Shown one piece after another: positions 15,945-24,673 of a DNA stretch of 64,000 bases. How positions within the stretch are numbered: the first letter of the stretch is position 1; each line of letters opens with the position of its first letter. The translations under genes were made by a program, and so were the position numbers. The notes below the pieces were generated by a model. That model was given only the letters and a program-made list of their open reading frames with translations. It was not told the origin of the DNA and made no database searches. Source of the DNA: Streptomyces sp. S4.7 (lineage in GTDB: Bacteria; Actinomycetota; Actinomycetes; Streptomycetales; Streptomycetaceae); NCBI RefSeq assembly GCF_010384365.1, contig NZ_CP048397.1, forward strand, positions 7,135,683-7,199,682, given 5' to 3'.

Positions 15945-17315
15945 CTAGCGACGGCCGAGGGCCCGGTCGACGGCCTTGATCAGGTCGCCTTCGGGGGTGT
16001 CACCGTCCAGGGACCAGAACATCGCGCCGCCGAGTCCCTTGGCGCGGACGTACGCCGACTTGGTGCGCAGCACCTGGGGGTCGTCGTACGTCCACAGCGT
16101 CTTGCCGTCGAAGAGCCAGGCGTGGCCGTTCCTGAGGTCGCGGTGCACGGTGTACGTCCCGGAGTCCGCGAGCTTCTTCAGTGCCTCGTAGTCCTCGTTG
16201 CCGTTCGCCCAGGTGCCCGGGGCGGGGCCGGTCGCGGGCCGGCCCATGCCGGTGCCGCCGCCCGAGACGCCCGTCCAGCCCTGGCCGTAGAAGGGCATGC
16301 CGACCACGAGCTTGCGCGCCGGCGCGCCGCGCCGCAGCCAGTCGTTGACCGTCTGGTTGACGCTGAAGTCGTCGGACTTGGCGAAGAGCGCGGACTGCTG
16401 GGCGGTCGTGGGCTCCCAGGTGCCGTGGAAGTCGTATCCCTGGAGGTTCACGAAGTCGAAGTCCCGCATGATCTTGGAGACTTCGTAGCCCGCGTCGATC
16501 TTGGCCGGGGCCGTGGGGACGAAAGCGGTCAGCTCGTAGCGCTTACGCTTCTCCTGGCCCTTCCGGGACTTCGCGTGCGCGTCGAGCTGCCGGCGGAACT
16601 CCCGTACGAGCGCCGTGAAGTTCTCCTTGTCCTCGGGGCGGAACACGGTGCCGACGTCGCCGGCCGAACCGGGCCACTCCCAGTCGAGGTCGATCCCGTC
16701 GAAGAGACCCGCGGCGGCTCCCGCGCCGCCGCGAGTGCCGTCGACGGGCAGATTGCCCTTGATGTAGAGGTCGATGCAGGAGGAGACCAGCGCGCGGCGG
16801 GAGGCGGGAGTGAGGGCCGCGTCCGAGAAGTGCTTCGACCAGCTCCAACCACCCAGCGAGATGAGGACCTTGAGACCGCGATGCTTCGCCTTCAGCTCAC
16901 GCAGTTGATTGAAGTTGCCGGCGAGGCGCTGGTCGTCGGTGTCGGCCAGGCCGTCGACGGAGCCGGCCGCGTCGAGCGGGCGCGCGTAGTCGGCCCAGGC
17001 GTCCGACTCTCCCGGGGTGTTGCCGGTGAAGCACTTCCCTTCGGCGCTCACGTTCCCGAAGGCGTAGTTGATGTGGGTCAGCCTGGCTGCCGCCCCACTC
17101 GTGTCCATGTCCTTGACCTGGTAGTTCCGCCCGTAGACACCCCATTGGGCGAAGTAGCCGACCCGCTTGTACGAGTTTTTCGAGGGGTGGGAGTTGTTCG
17201 AGCCATGCGTGTCGCCCTGCGAGGTGGGTTCGGCGCCCGCGGAGGGGGCGAGAGTGGCCACGAGGCCGAGGGAGAGGGCGGCGATGGCCAGCCGGGAAAG
17301 GTTCTTTCGAGGCAT
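15945..17315 (-). CDS. Secreted family 18 chitinase
   Basis: Hydrolyses beta-1,4-N-acetylglucosamine chains outside the cell. The 456-residue protein has an N-terminal signal peptide (MPRKNLSRLAIAALSLGLVA, cleavage near AGA) and a GH18 domain from residue 50. The catalytic motif is FDGIDLDWEWPG, with Glu of DxxDxDxE as proton donor; KVLISLGGWSWS (SxGG motif) and GGAMFWSLDGDTPEGDL also match. No chitin-binding or FnIII domain is seen, so it is a single-domain enzyme. A DasR-like operator lies 52 bases upstream, fitting N-acetylglucosamine-responsive control. Nearby EndoH also acts on GlcNAc-containing glycans. Confidence 0.95.
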   Translation of the reverse strand: MPRKNLSRLAIAALSLGLVATLAPSAGAEPTSQGDTHGSNNSHPSKNSYKRVGYFAQWGVYGRNYQVKDMDTSGAAARLTHINYAFGNVSAEGKCFTGNTPGESDAWADYARPLDAAGSVDGLADTDDQRLAGNFNQLRELKAKHRGLKVLISLGGWSWSKHFSDAALTPASRRALVSSCIDLYIKGNLPVDGTRGGAGAAAGLFDGIDLDWEWPGSAGDVGTVFRPEDKENFTALVREFRRQLDAHAKSRKGQEKRKRYELTAFVPTAPAKIDAGYEVSKIMRDFDFVNLQGYDFHGTWEPTTAQQSALFAKSDDFSVNQTVNDWLRRGAPARKLVVGMPFYGQGWTGVSGGGTGMGRPATGPAPGTWANGNEDYEALKKLADSGTYTVHRDLRNGHAWLFDGKTLWTYDDPQVLRTKSAYVRAKGLGGAMFWSLDGDTPEGDLIKAVDRALGRR

Positions 17316-17367
17316 GAGGCTCGTTTCCTGTGCGCGTGCCGGAAGGGAGCGGTGCGCACAGGAACGT

Positions 17368-17383
17368 ATTGGTCTGGACCATT
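17368..17383. promoter_or_regulatory. DasR-responsive element (dre) upstream of chitinase
   Basis: ATTGGTCTGGACCATT matches the DasR consensus ACTGGTCTAGACCACT at 13 of 16 positions and preserves both GGTC/GACC arms. It lies 52 bases upstream of the chitinase start, a usual location for dre sites of GlcNAc-controlled chitinase genes in Streptomyces. The binding itself is inferred. Confidence 0.8.
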
Positions 17384-17482
17384 AACGTCAAGATGTATGG
17401 CAGTTCTACCGCAGGTAAGTGTGCGTACGGAGTCAAAGTGCTATTCCTGGTGGGACTTTGCCCGATGTCCGGACGATCGCGC

Positions 17483-17690
17483 CGCGCCGTCGTAGGCGGA
17501 GGCGACCCGCATCGCGAGGTGGCCGCCCCCGTCGTGGCCGACGAGGTCGACCGGTCCGTCGGCGGAGCCGCGGACTGATCCTCGCCGTCGACGGACACCC
17601 GGCGGACCGGCAGCCCGCCGCGATCGCGTCGGCCCGGCATCCTCCGGTTCGGCCTCACGACCCATCCGTCCCAGTAGGCGGGCGGCCCGG
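17483..17690 (-). pseudogene. Decayed alpha/beta-hydrolase (epoxide hydrolase-like) remnant
   Basis: On the minus strand one frame reads GPPAYWDGWVVRPN, RGGLPVRRVSVDG (17575-17688), like the oxyanion/strand-4 region of epoxide hydrolases. A different frame then reads PVDLVGHDGGGHLAMRVAS (17483-17557), the nucleophile elbow with the GHDxGG motif. The two pieces are in the right order but in different frames, with no start or C-terminal half. This indicates a hydrolase gene relic between the chitinase and ramC. Confidence 0.45.
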
Positions 17691-17767
17691 AAATCCAAGC
17701 GCGGCACGCCCGGGTGCGCCGGCCTCCGCGGTGCCGGAATGACGCTCCGCGAAACACCCTTGTTACT

Positions 17768-17782
17768 CGTGCGTAATGCACG
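17768..17782. promoter_or_regulatory. Inverted repeat upstream of ramC
   Basis: CGTGC-GTAAT-GCACG forms a 5-bp inverted repeat with a 5-base spacer, about 80 bases upstream of the ramC start. The position would suit an operator in the ramC promoter, but I cannot link it to RamR or another regulator from sequence alone. Confidence 0.3.
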
Positions 17783-17862
17783 CCGTGTCGGTGACATCGG
17801 CGACTATGGGCCGCCCTCACCACCGTGGCAACGTTGGCGCTGTCGCCGACGAGGGAGGGTGT

Positions 17863-20655
17863 GTGAACAAGGGTTACGCCGTGTTCTGCGACGCGGACCG
17901 GCAATTCTACGACTCGCCGCACCACCTTTCCCCGACCGCCGAACCGACCGGAACCGAAGAGCCGACCGGAACCGATGACGCGACCCGAACCGCCGAATCG
18001 GCGGGCGCCTCCGAATCAAGGGGCATCTCCGAATCCGCGGGCCGTTCCCCGGCCCGGACCGGCGAGTGGTACGAAGCCGCCCGGCGCCCGGTGCCCGAAG
18101 GATGGCAGCGTCATCACAGTGGTGACTGGCTGGCATTCCGTCCGGTCGAGCACGAACTCCCCGCCCAGGGCTGGAAGATTCATGTCTCCGCCTGCCTGGA
18201 CAACGCCGAGTCGATTCTCGACCGGACGATGTCCCACTGCGTCGACCGCCGTATCGCTTTCAAATTCGTGCCGAGCAGATATCTGCTGCACACGCGGAAC
18301 GCCAAATACGCGGACCGCGGCGCCAGCGGGAAATTCATCACCATCTACCCGGTGGACGACGAGCAGTTCGGGCGCATAGCCGGCGAACTCGACGCACTGC
18401 TGGCCGGTGAGCCCGGCCCGTACATCCTCAGCGACCTCCGGTGGAACGCCGGCCCCGTCCACGTCCGCTACGGCAGCTTCACGCGCCGGGACTGCTACGC
18501 GGACGGCATGCTGCGGCCGGCGATCGAGAACGCCGAGGGCAGGCTCGTACCCGATCCGCGCGGCCCCGTCTTCCGGACACCCGACTGGATCACCCCGCCC
18601 GACGTGCTGCGCCCCCATCTCGAAGCGCGCGCCGCCACGACCGTCGCGGCGTCGCCGTACGTCGTCGAACAGGCGCTGCACTTCTCCAACGGCGGTGGTG
18701 TGTACGTCGGTCGCGACAGCAGGACCGGCGCGAAGGTGGTGCTCAAGGAGGCCAGGCCGCACGCCGGTCTGGCGGCCGATGGCGCCGACGCGGTGACCCG
18801 GCTCGCCCGGGAGCGGTACGCGCTGGAACAGCTGTCGGGGCTCGCCTGCACCCCGGAGGTCCTCGACACGTTCGAACTCGGCGGCCACCACTTCCTGGTG
18901 CTGGACTTCGTCGAGGGCAGACCCCTCAACACCTTCTTCGCCCGCAGGCATCCGCTGATCGACGCGGACCCCGGCGCGGAGCGGCTCGCCGAATACACCG
19001 AATGGGCACTGCGCCTGTACGGGCTGGTGGAACGGGCCGTCGAGGCGGTGCACGCACGCGGGATCGTCTTCAACGACCTGCACCTGTTCAACATCATGGT
19101 CTCCGAGGACGAGTCCTCCGTCGTACTGCTGGACTTCGAGGCCGCGGCGCCCGCAGCCGACAACGGGCGCCAGACCGTCGCCAATCCGGCGTTCGTCGCC
19201 CCCGCCGGCCGACGCGGCCTCGACGTCGACCGCTACGCCCTCGCCTGTCTGCGCCTCGCCCTCTTCATACCGCTGACCAGCCTCTTCGCCATCGACCGGG
19301 GCAAGGCCGCGCACCTGGCGGACGTGGTGGCACGGGAGTTCCCCGTCGACCGTGGCTTCCTGGACGCGGCGGTGGCGGAGATCGTGCGCGAGCCGGGCCG
19401 GGACACGGCCACCGGTACGGCTGAGGCGGACACCGGTACGGATACGACGTCCGGGTCCGGCGCAACGGTGCCCCGGACCCCGGCACCCGCCACGTCCGGC
19501 CCCTATCTGCCGGCCGAGCCCGCCGACTGGCCGCACAGCCGCGACTCCATGGTCCGCGCGATCCTGGCCTCCGCGACCCCCGAACGTGACGACCGCTACT
19601 TCCCCGGCGACATCGCCCAGTTCGCCACCACCGGCGGAGGTCTCTCCTTCGGATACGGCGCGGCCGGAGTCCTCTACGCACTCGCCGAGAGCGGCGCCGA
19701 CCCCTGCCCGCGGGCCGAGGAGTGGCTGCTGGAGCGCACCAAGCAACCCGAGTCGGGCACCCCGCTGGGCTTCTACGACGGCCTCGCGGGCCTCAGTTGG
19801 ACCCTGCACCGGCTCGGTCACCCCCACCGTGCCCTGGAACTCGCCGAGTTGACGATCCGTCAGCCATGGGACGAGCTGCCCGCCGACCTGCACGGCGGCG
19901 CCGCCGGCCTCGGACTCGCACTTGACGCTCTCGGCGCGGCGACCGGCGAGAGCGCACTGGCCGACGCGGCCATGCGCTGCGCACAACTCGCCGCCCGCGC
20001 CATGGACACGGCCCCCGAAGGGACGGCCGACGGAAAGCGCCGGGCCGGACTGCTCCACGGCGGCGCGGGCACGGCCCTCCTCTTCATCCGCCTGTACGAA
20101 CGCACCGGCGACACCGCCCTGCTCGACCTCGCGGCACAGGCGCTCCACAGCGACCTGGACCGGTGCGTACAGAGCGCGGGCGGCACCCTCCAGGTGGACG
20201 AGGGCTGGCGCACCATGCCCTACCTGGGCGCGGGCAGCGTCGGCATCGGCATGGTCCTCGACGACTATCTCGTCCACCGCGCCGACGAGCGATTCGCACG
20301 TGCGCGCGGCGACATCGTGCGGGCGGCCCAGGCGACCTTCTACGCGCAGCCCGGACTCTTCCGCGGCGCGGCCGGCATGGTGCTCCACCTCAGCCGTACG
20401 TCGGTCACGGGCCCCGGCACCGAACCGGCCGACATCGCACGGCAGATGGGCACGCTCGCCTGGCACGCGCTGCCCTACCGGGGGCATCTCGCCTTCCCCG
20501 GAGAGCAGATGATGCGGCTCTCCATGGACCTCGCGACCGGCACCGCCGGTTGTCTGCTGGCAGTCGCCGCCGCCCACGCGGACGGACCCGCGCGACTGCC
20601 GTTCCTCCCGCCGCTGAAGAAGCGGCCCATGAACCGGCTCCTCCTGGAGTCGTGA
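17863..20655 (+). CDS. ramC: Class III lanthipeptide synthetase (LanKC, SapB synthetase RamC/AmfT)
   Basis: A 930-residue trifunctional enzyme that phosphorylates, dehydrates and cyclises the RamS precursor. Order: N-terminal lyase region (about 70-230), Ser/Thr-kinase-like domain (about 265-530) with VVLKEARP (Lys295), FNDLHLFNIM (Asp405, Asn410) and LLDFEAA (Asp424), then a LanC-like domain (about 560-925) with HGGAAGLGLALDAL, LLHGGAGTALLF and GAAGMVLHL. The zinc-binding Cys/His set of true LanC cyclases is missing, as is normal in class III. GAGGGAGG precedes the GTG at 17863. Residues 22-66 form a Thr/Glu/Ser-rich low-complexity segment between the first strand and the lyase region. First gene of ramCSAB. 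Confidence 0.95.
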   Translation: MNKGYAVFCDADRQFYDSPHHLSPTAEPTGTEEPTGTDDATRTAESAGASESRGISESAGRSPARTGEWYEAARRPVPEGWQRHHSGDWLAFRPVEHELPAQGWKIHVSACLDNAESILDRTMSHCVDRRIAFKFVPSRYLLHTRNAKYADRGASGKFITIYPVDDEQFGRIAGELDALLAGEPGPYILSDLRWNAGPVHVRYGSFTRRDCYADGMLRPAIENAEGRLVPDPRGPVFRTPDWITPPDVLRPHLEARAATTVAASPYVVEQALHFSNGGGVYVGRDSRTGAKVVLKEARPHAGLAADGADAVTRLARERYALEQLSGLACTPEVLDTFELGGHHFLVLDFVEGRPLNTFFARRHPLIDADPGAERLAEYTEWALRLYGLVERAVEAVHARGIVFNDLHLFNIMVSEDESSVVLLDFEAAAPAADNGRQTVANPAFVAPAGRRGLDVDRYALACLRLALFIPLTSLFAIDRGKAAHLADVVAREFPVDRGFLDAAVAEIVREPGRDTATGTAEADTGTDTTSGSGATVPRTPAPATSGPYLPAEPADWPHSRDSMVRAILASATPERDDRYFPGDIAQFATTGGGLSFGYGAAGVLYALAESGADPCPRAEEWLLERTKQPESGTPLGFYDGLAGLSWTLHRLGHPHRALELAELTIRQPWDELPADLHGGAAGLGLALDALGAATGESALADAAMRCAQLAARAMDTAPEGTADGKRRAGLLHGGAGTALLFIRLYERTGDTALLDLAAQALHSDLDRCVQSAGGTLQVDEGWRTMPYLGAGSVGIGMVLDDYLVHRADERFARARGDIVRAAQATFYAQPGLFRGAAGMVLHLSRTSVTGPGTEPADIARQMGTLAWHALPYRGHLAFPGEQMMRLSMDLATGTAGCLLAVAAAHADGPARLPFLPPLKKRPMNRLLLES

Positions 20656-20690
20656 CCAGCACACCGTCCCCATAAAAGAGAGGCACTGTC

Positions 20691-20819
20691 ATGAACCTTC
20701 TTGACCTGCAGTCGATGGAGACCCCCAAGGAAGAGGCCACGGGCGACGTCGCCACCGGCAGCCGGGCGAGCCTGCTGCTCTGCGGTGACAGCAGCCTGAG
20801 CATCACCACCTGTAACTGA
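20691..20819 (+). CDS. ramS: SapB-type lanthipeptide precursor RamS/AmfS
   Basis: A 42-residue peptide: leader MNLLDLQSMETPKEEATG..., core ending SLLLCGDSSLSITTCN. The core holds two SxxSxxxC ring motifs (SRASLLLC and SSLSITTC), as in SapB of S. coelicolor, to which it is almost identical by memory of the family. The mature peptide is a morphogenetic surfactant that lowers surface tension so aerial hyphae can rise. It lies 35 bases after ramC with AGAGAGG upstream of the ATG. The ELDLQ-like leader motif (LLDLQ) is the recognition site for LanKC. The short length makes it easy to miss. Confidence 0.97.
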   Translation: MNLLDLQSMETPKEEATGDVATGSRASLLLCGDSSLSITTCN

Positions 20820-20855
20820 CACCTCTGGTCGTCGGCAGGCCGATGACCCGGTGCG

Positions 20856-20886
20856 GCGCCGGACGGGCTTTGAGCCCGTCCGGCGC
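20856..20886 (+). terminator. Strong hairpin between ramS and ramA
   Basis: A perfect 14-bp stem (GCGCCGGACGGGCT / AGCCCGTCCGGCGC) with a 3-base loop begins 37 bases after the ramS stop and ends 62 bases before ramA. It probably acts as a partial terminator or 3' stabiliser that keeps ramCS mRNA more abundant than ramAB. Confidence 0.75.
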
Positions 20887-20947
20887 TCACGGGCGTCGGT
20901 CCCTACGCTTACGTCCTGCCGACCGCCCGAACCGAGAGGACCCCTTC

Positions 20948-22771
20948 TTGAAGACGCCGCCCGTCCCGGAGGACCGTGAAGCGACAGCCGCCGGTCTCCT
21001 GCTGGGCGCCGCGCGTCACAGCGCGGGCCGGACCACGGCGGTCTTCCTCTGCTCCGCGGCCTCCGCCGCCGCGTCCCTCGCGCTGCCGGCCGTCCTCGGC
21101 CGCACACTCGACCTCCTGCTCCGGCGCAGCCCGGACGCCGACCCCTGGCTGCTCGCCTGCGCCGCCCTGATCGTCGCCGAGGTGCTGCTGGACGCGGCTG
21201 TGGCCCTGCTCGGCGGTACGGCAGGCGCGCGCTCCGCCGCCTGGCTCCGTACCCGGGGCGTGGGCCGTCTGCTCGCCGCGTGGCCCGGCCACGCCTCCCG
21301 CTTCCCGCCCGGCGACGTGGCTGTCCGGCTCACGGCGAACGCCACCGAGGCGTCCACCGCGCCCGTCTCCGCCGCGACGCTCGGGGCATCGCTGCTCGCG
21401 CCCGTGGGAGCGCTCGTCGCGCTGTTCCTGATCGACCCGTGGACCGCGCTCACGTTCCTCGCGGGGCTCCCGCTGCTGGTGCTCGTCCTGCGGGCTTTCG
21501 CCCGCGGCTCCTCCGACAGCGTCGCGAGCTACCAGCACGTGCAGGCCGACATCGCCACACGTCTGGTCGAGGCGCTGGCCGGGGCCCGTACCATCGCCGC
21601 CGCAGGCACCGAGGCACGCGACCGCGACCGCATCCTCGCCCCGCTGCCCGAACTGGCCGCGCAGGGCAGCCGGATGTGGCGGATCCACGGCGCCGCCGTC
21701 GCGCGCAGCGGTGTACTCATGCCGCTGCTCACCGTCGCGGTCCTGGCGGTCGGTGGCATCAGGCTCGCGTCCGGCGACATGAGCGTGGGCGAGCTGCTGG
21801 CCGCCAGCCGGTACGCGGCGCTCGCCGCCGGCGTCGGTACGGCCGCCGGACTGCTCGGCTCCCTGATCCGCAGCCGTTCGGCGGCGCGCCGGGCGGCCGA
21901 ACTGATGGCGCTGCCCGCGATGACGTACGGAGCCCGGACCCTGCCGCCCGAGGCGCGCGGAACGCTGGAACTGCGCGGAGTGAGCGTGAAGCACCAGGAC
22001 AGGACCGTCCTCGCCGGGGTGGATCTGACGATTCCCGGCGGCACGTCCGTGGCGGTGGTGGGCCGCTCGGGGGCGGGCAAGTCCACGCTGGCGGCGGTCG
22101 CCGGGCGGCTCACGGAGCCGGACGGGGGGACCGTCCTGCTGGACGGCGTTCCGCTCGGCGCCCTCCGGCAGGACGAACTGCGCCGCGAGGTCGGCCATGC
22201 CTTCGAACGCCCCGTCCTCTTCGGCGCCACGCTCGGCGAGGCACTGGCAGGCGGCTCGCCGATGCCCGGGGAACGTGTCCGTGCGGCGGCTCGCGCGGCG
22301 AGCGCGGACGCGTTAGTACGGCTCCTGCCGCAGGGGTACGCGACCGCGCCGCATGCCGCGCCGCTCTCCGGGGGAGAGCTTCAACGCCTTGGCCTGGCAA
22401 GGGCGTTCGCGCGAGCCGGACGGCTGCTGGTGCTCGACGACGCGACGTCCAGCCTGGACACCGTGACGGAGCATCAGGTGGAGCGCGCCCTGGCACGTGA
22501 CGTCCGGCACGGCACCCGGCTGATCGTCGCCCACCGCCTCTCCTCGGCGGCCCGCTGCGACCTGGTGGTGTGGCTGGAGGAGGGCCGGGTACGGGCGACC
22601 GGTACGCATGAGGCACTGTGGCGCTCCGAGGAGTACCGCGCCCTGTTCGCTCCTCCGGAAGCCACGGAGCCCGCTGCTCCGGATCTCGCGCCGGCGGCGG
22701 CGTCGCCCACGGACCCGTACCCGCACGCCGCCGTTCCCGGTCCCACCGCGGCCGAACGGGCCGACCGGTGA
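20948..22771 (+). CDS. ramA: ABC half-transporter RamA (SapB locus)
   Basis: A 607-residue ABC exporter half: membrane domain about residues 20-330 with six hydrophobic segments, then the nucleotide-binding domain. Walker A is GRSGAGKST, signature LSGGELQRLGLARA, Walker B LLVLDDATSSLD and H-loop IVAHRLSS. With RamB it is thought to export the processed lanthipeptide. I chose TTG 20948 because GAGAGGA lies seven bases upstream and the upstream part of the frame overlaps the hairpin. Codon 456 is TTA (22313-22315), a bldA-dependent codon. The stop overlaps the ramB start (GTGA). Confidence 0.92.
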   Translation: MKTPPVPEDREATAAGLLLGAARHSAGRTTAVFLCSAASAAASLALPAVLGRTLDLLLRRSPDADPWLLACAALIVAEVLLDAAVALLGGTAGARSAAWLRTRGVGRLLAAWPGHASRFPPGDVAVRLTANATEASTAPVSAATLGASLLAPVGALVALFLIDPWTALTFLAGLPLLVLVLRAFARGSSDSVASYQHVQADIATRLVEALAGARTIAAAGTEARDRDRILAPLPELAAQGSRMWRIHGAAVARSGVLMPLLTVAVLAVGGIRLASGDMSVGELLAASRYAALAAGVGTAAGLLGSLIRSRSAARRAAELMALPAMTYGARTLPPEARGTLELRGVSVKHQDRTVLAGVDLTIPGGTSVAVVGRSGAGKSTLAAVAGRLTEPDGGTVLLDGVPLGALRQDELRREVGHAFERPVLFGATLGEALAGGSPMPGERVRAAARAASADALVRLLPQGYATAPHAAPLSGGELQRLGLARAFARAGRLLVLDDATSSLDTVTEHQVERALARDVRHGTRLIVAHRLSSAARCDLVVWLEEGRVRATGTHEALWRSEEYRALFAPPEATEPAAPDLAPAAASPTDPYPHAAVPGPTAAERADR

Positions 22772-24645
22772 GCGCCGCCGCGAAATCGCCGGCCGGTGCC
22801 GAGCCGCCGGCCGCCGAAGTGTCCTCCGGCAGGGGCGCGCTGCGCCGGAACCTGCCGCCCGCGCGGCGCTTCCTGGCGGGCAGGAAGCGGGCCCTCGTAC
22901 GGCTCGGCGGGTGGTCGCTGCTGGAGTCCGCGCAGACGTTCCTCGGCGGGTACTGCCTCGCCCAGGCCCTCGACCGCGGCTTCCTCGCCGGACAGACCGG
23001 GACGGGGCTGCTCTGGCTCGCCGTCGCCGCAGCCTCGATCCTCGGCGCAGGACCTCCGATGCGCGGCGTCTTCGCCCAACTCGCCGAGCTGACCGAGCCG
23101 TTGCGGGACGCGCTCGTACGGCGCGCGGTCCGGCAGGCGCTGCGCCGGGCGGTCACCGATCCGGCCCGCACCGACGACCGCTCGGACACCGGCGCGGTCT
23201 CACGGCTCACCCATCAGACCGAGATCGTCCGTGACAGCTTCGCCGGACTCGTCCTCACCGTAAGGGCGTTCGTCTTCAACGCCGTCGGCGCGCTGATCGG
23301 CCTGCTGGCCCTCGCTCCCGAACTGCTCCTCGTCGTCCTGCCCCCGCTGGTCCTGGGGATCGCCCTCTTCCTCGCCACGCTGCTCCCGATGGCCTCGGCC
23401 CAGCGCGACTTCCTGGACGCGGACGAGGCCGTGGCCGAAGGCGTGGGCGCGGTGTCGGCCGGCCATCGCGACCTCGTGGCCTGCGGAGCGCAGGCGGACG
23501 CGGCGCAGCGTACGGGGCGGCTGATCGACGTCGCGGAGAGGACGTCGAGGGTGCTGGCGCGCTGGGCCGCGCTGCGCACCGTGGCGCTCGGTGTCGCGGG
23601 TCAACTGCCCGTACTGCTCCTGCTCGTCACCACTCCGTGGCTGCTGCGGCAGGGGGTGACGACCGGCGCGCTGGCCGGGGCGCTCACCTACCTTCTCCAG
23701 GCGCTGCTTCCCGCGCTGCACAGCATGATGACCGCGCTCGGAGCGGCGGGGACGAGACTGCTGGTCGTGGTCGACCGGTTCCAGGACGCCACCGCCGCCC
23801 CCTTGCCCACGAAGGCCCCGGCCCCGGACCCGGCCGGCGCCGGCCGCCGGCGCCCGTCCCGCGGTCGGCGCCCCTCGCGCACCGTGCCGGCGGTCGAGGT
23901 GCGCGACGTCACCCACGCCTACGGCCCGGACTCGACTCCCGTGCTCGAACGCCTCGATCTCACCGTCCGGCGCGGAGAGCACATCGCCGTCGTCGGTCCG
24001 AGCGGCATCGGCAAGTCAACGCTCGCGGGTGTCGTCTCCGGGCTCGTCGCCCCCGACGAAGGTACGGTCCTGCTCGGCGGGGAACCGGTGACCGGCAGGA
24101 CCGCTCGGGACCTCGCGGACCGGCGCGTCCTTATCCCGCAGCAGGCGTATGTCTTCACCGGCAGCGTCCGCGACAACCTCCTGCACCTGCGGCCGGACGC
24201 CACGAGTGGCGAACTGGCCCACGCGATAAGGACGTTGGGCGCCGAACCACTTGTCCACCGGCTCGGCGGCCCGGACGCCGCACTCGCCCCCCGGGGCCTG
24301 TCCCACGGTGAGCGCCAACTCCTGGCGCTGTGCCGCGCGTACCTCTCCGCCGCGCCCCTCGTCCTGCTCGACGAGGCCACCTGTCATCTGGACCCGCCCG
24401 CTGAGGCTCGCGTCGAACGCGCCTTCGCCGAGCGGGCCTCCGCCGACGGGGCCCGCGCTCGTGACGGCGCCCTGATCGTCGTGGCCCACCGGCTGTCTTC
24501 CGCGCGCCGGGCGGACCGGGTGCTCGTACTGGACGGCACGACGCCGCGGTTCGGCACACACGAGGAACTGCTGACGAGCTCGGCGCTCTACCGGGATCTC
24601 TTCGGCCACTGGCAGCACACGCCGTCGCCGCCCGTCGGCCGCTGA
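22768..24645 (+). CDS. ramB: ABC half-transporter RamB (SapB locus)
   Basis: A 625-residue partner of RamA. Hydrophobic segments span residues about 40-330; a Pro/Arg-rich linker leads into the nucleotide-binding domain, with Walker A GPSGIGKST, a degenerate signature LSHGERQLLALCRA, Walker B LVLLDEATCHLD and H-loop VVAHRLSS. The His in place of the second signature Gly position suggests one weaker ATP site in the RamAB heterodimer (inference). The GTG start overlaps the ramA stop, so translation is coupled. It converges on ramR, 28 bases downstream. Confidence 0.92.
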   Translation: MSAAAKSPAGAEPPAAEVSSGRGALRRNLPPARRFLAGRKRALVRLGGWSLLESAQTFLGGYCLAQALDRGFLAGQTGTGLLWLAVAAASILGAGPPMRGVFAQLAELTEPLRDALVRRAVRQALRRAVTDPARTDDRSDTGAVSRLTHQTEIVRDSFAGLVLTVRAFVFNAVGALIGLLALAPELLLVVLPPLVLGIALFLATLLPMASAQRDFLDADEAVAEGVGAVSAGHRDLVACGAQADAAQRTGRLIDVAERTSRVLARWAALRTVALGVAGQLPVLLLLVTTPWLLRQGVTTGALAGALTYLLQALLPALHSMMTALGAAGTRLLVVVDRFQDATAAPLPTKAPAPDPAGAGRRRPSRGRRPSRTVPAVEVRDVTHAYGPDSTPVLERLDLTVRRGEHIAVVGPSGIGKSTLAGVVSGLVAPDEGTVLLGGEPVTGRTARDLADRRVLIPQQAYVFTGSVRDNLLHLRPDATSGELAHAIRTLGAEPLVHRLGGPDAALAPRGLSHGERQLLALCRAYLSAAPLVLLDEATCHLDPPAEARVERAFAERASADGARARDGALIVVAHRLSSARRADRVLVLDGTTPRFGTHEELLTSSALYRDLFGHWQHTPSPPVGR

Positions 24646-24673
24646 CCGGCCGAGGGCGGGAGCCCCGTCGCCG

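Larger units (their letters stand above)
17316..17862. other. Divergent chitinase/ramC promoter region
   Basis: 547 bases between the chitinase start (minus) and ramC start (plus). It holds the DasR-like site at 17368-17383, a decayed alpha/beta-hydrolase remnant, and a short inverted repeat at 17768-17782 in the ramC upstream region. No intact gene is supported. Confidence 0.55.

Noticed and set aside
18016..20673. An 885-residue minus-strand open frame opposite ramC
   Set aside because: Antisense shadow of the lanthipeptide synthetase.
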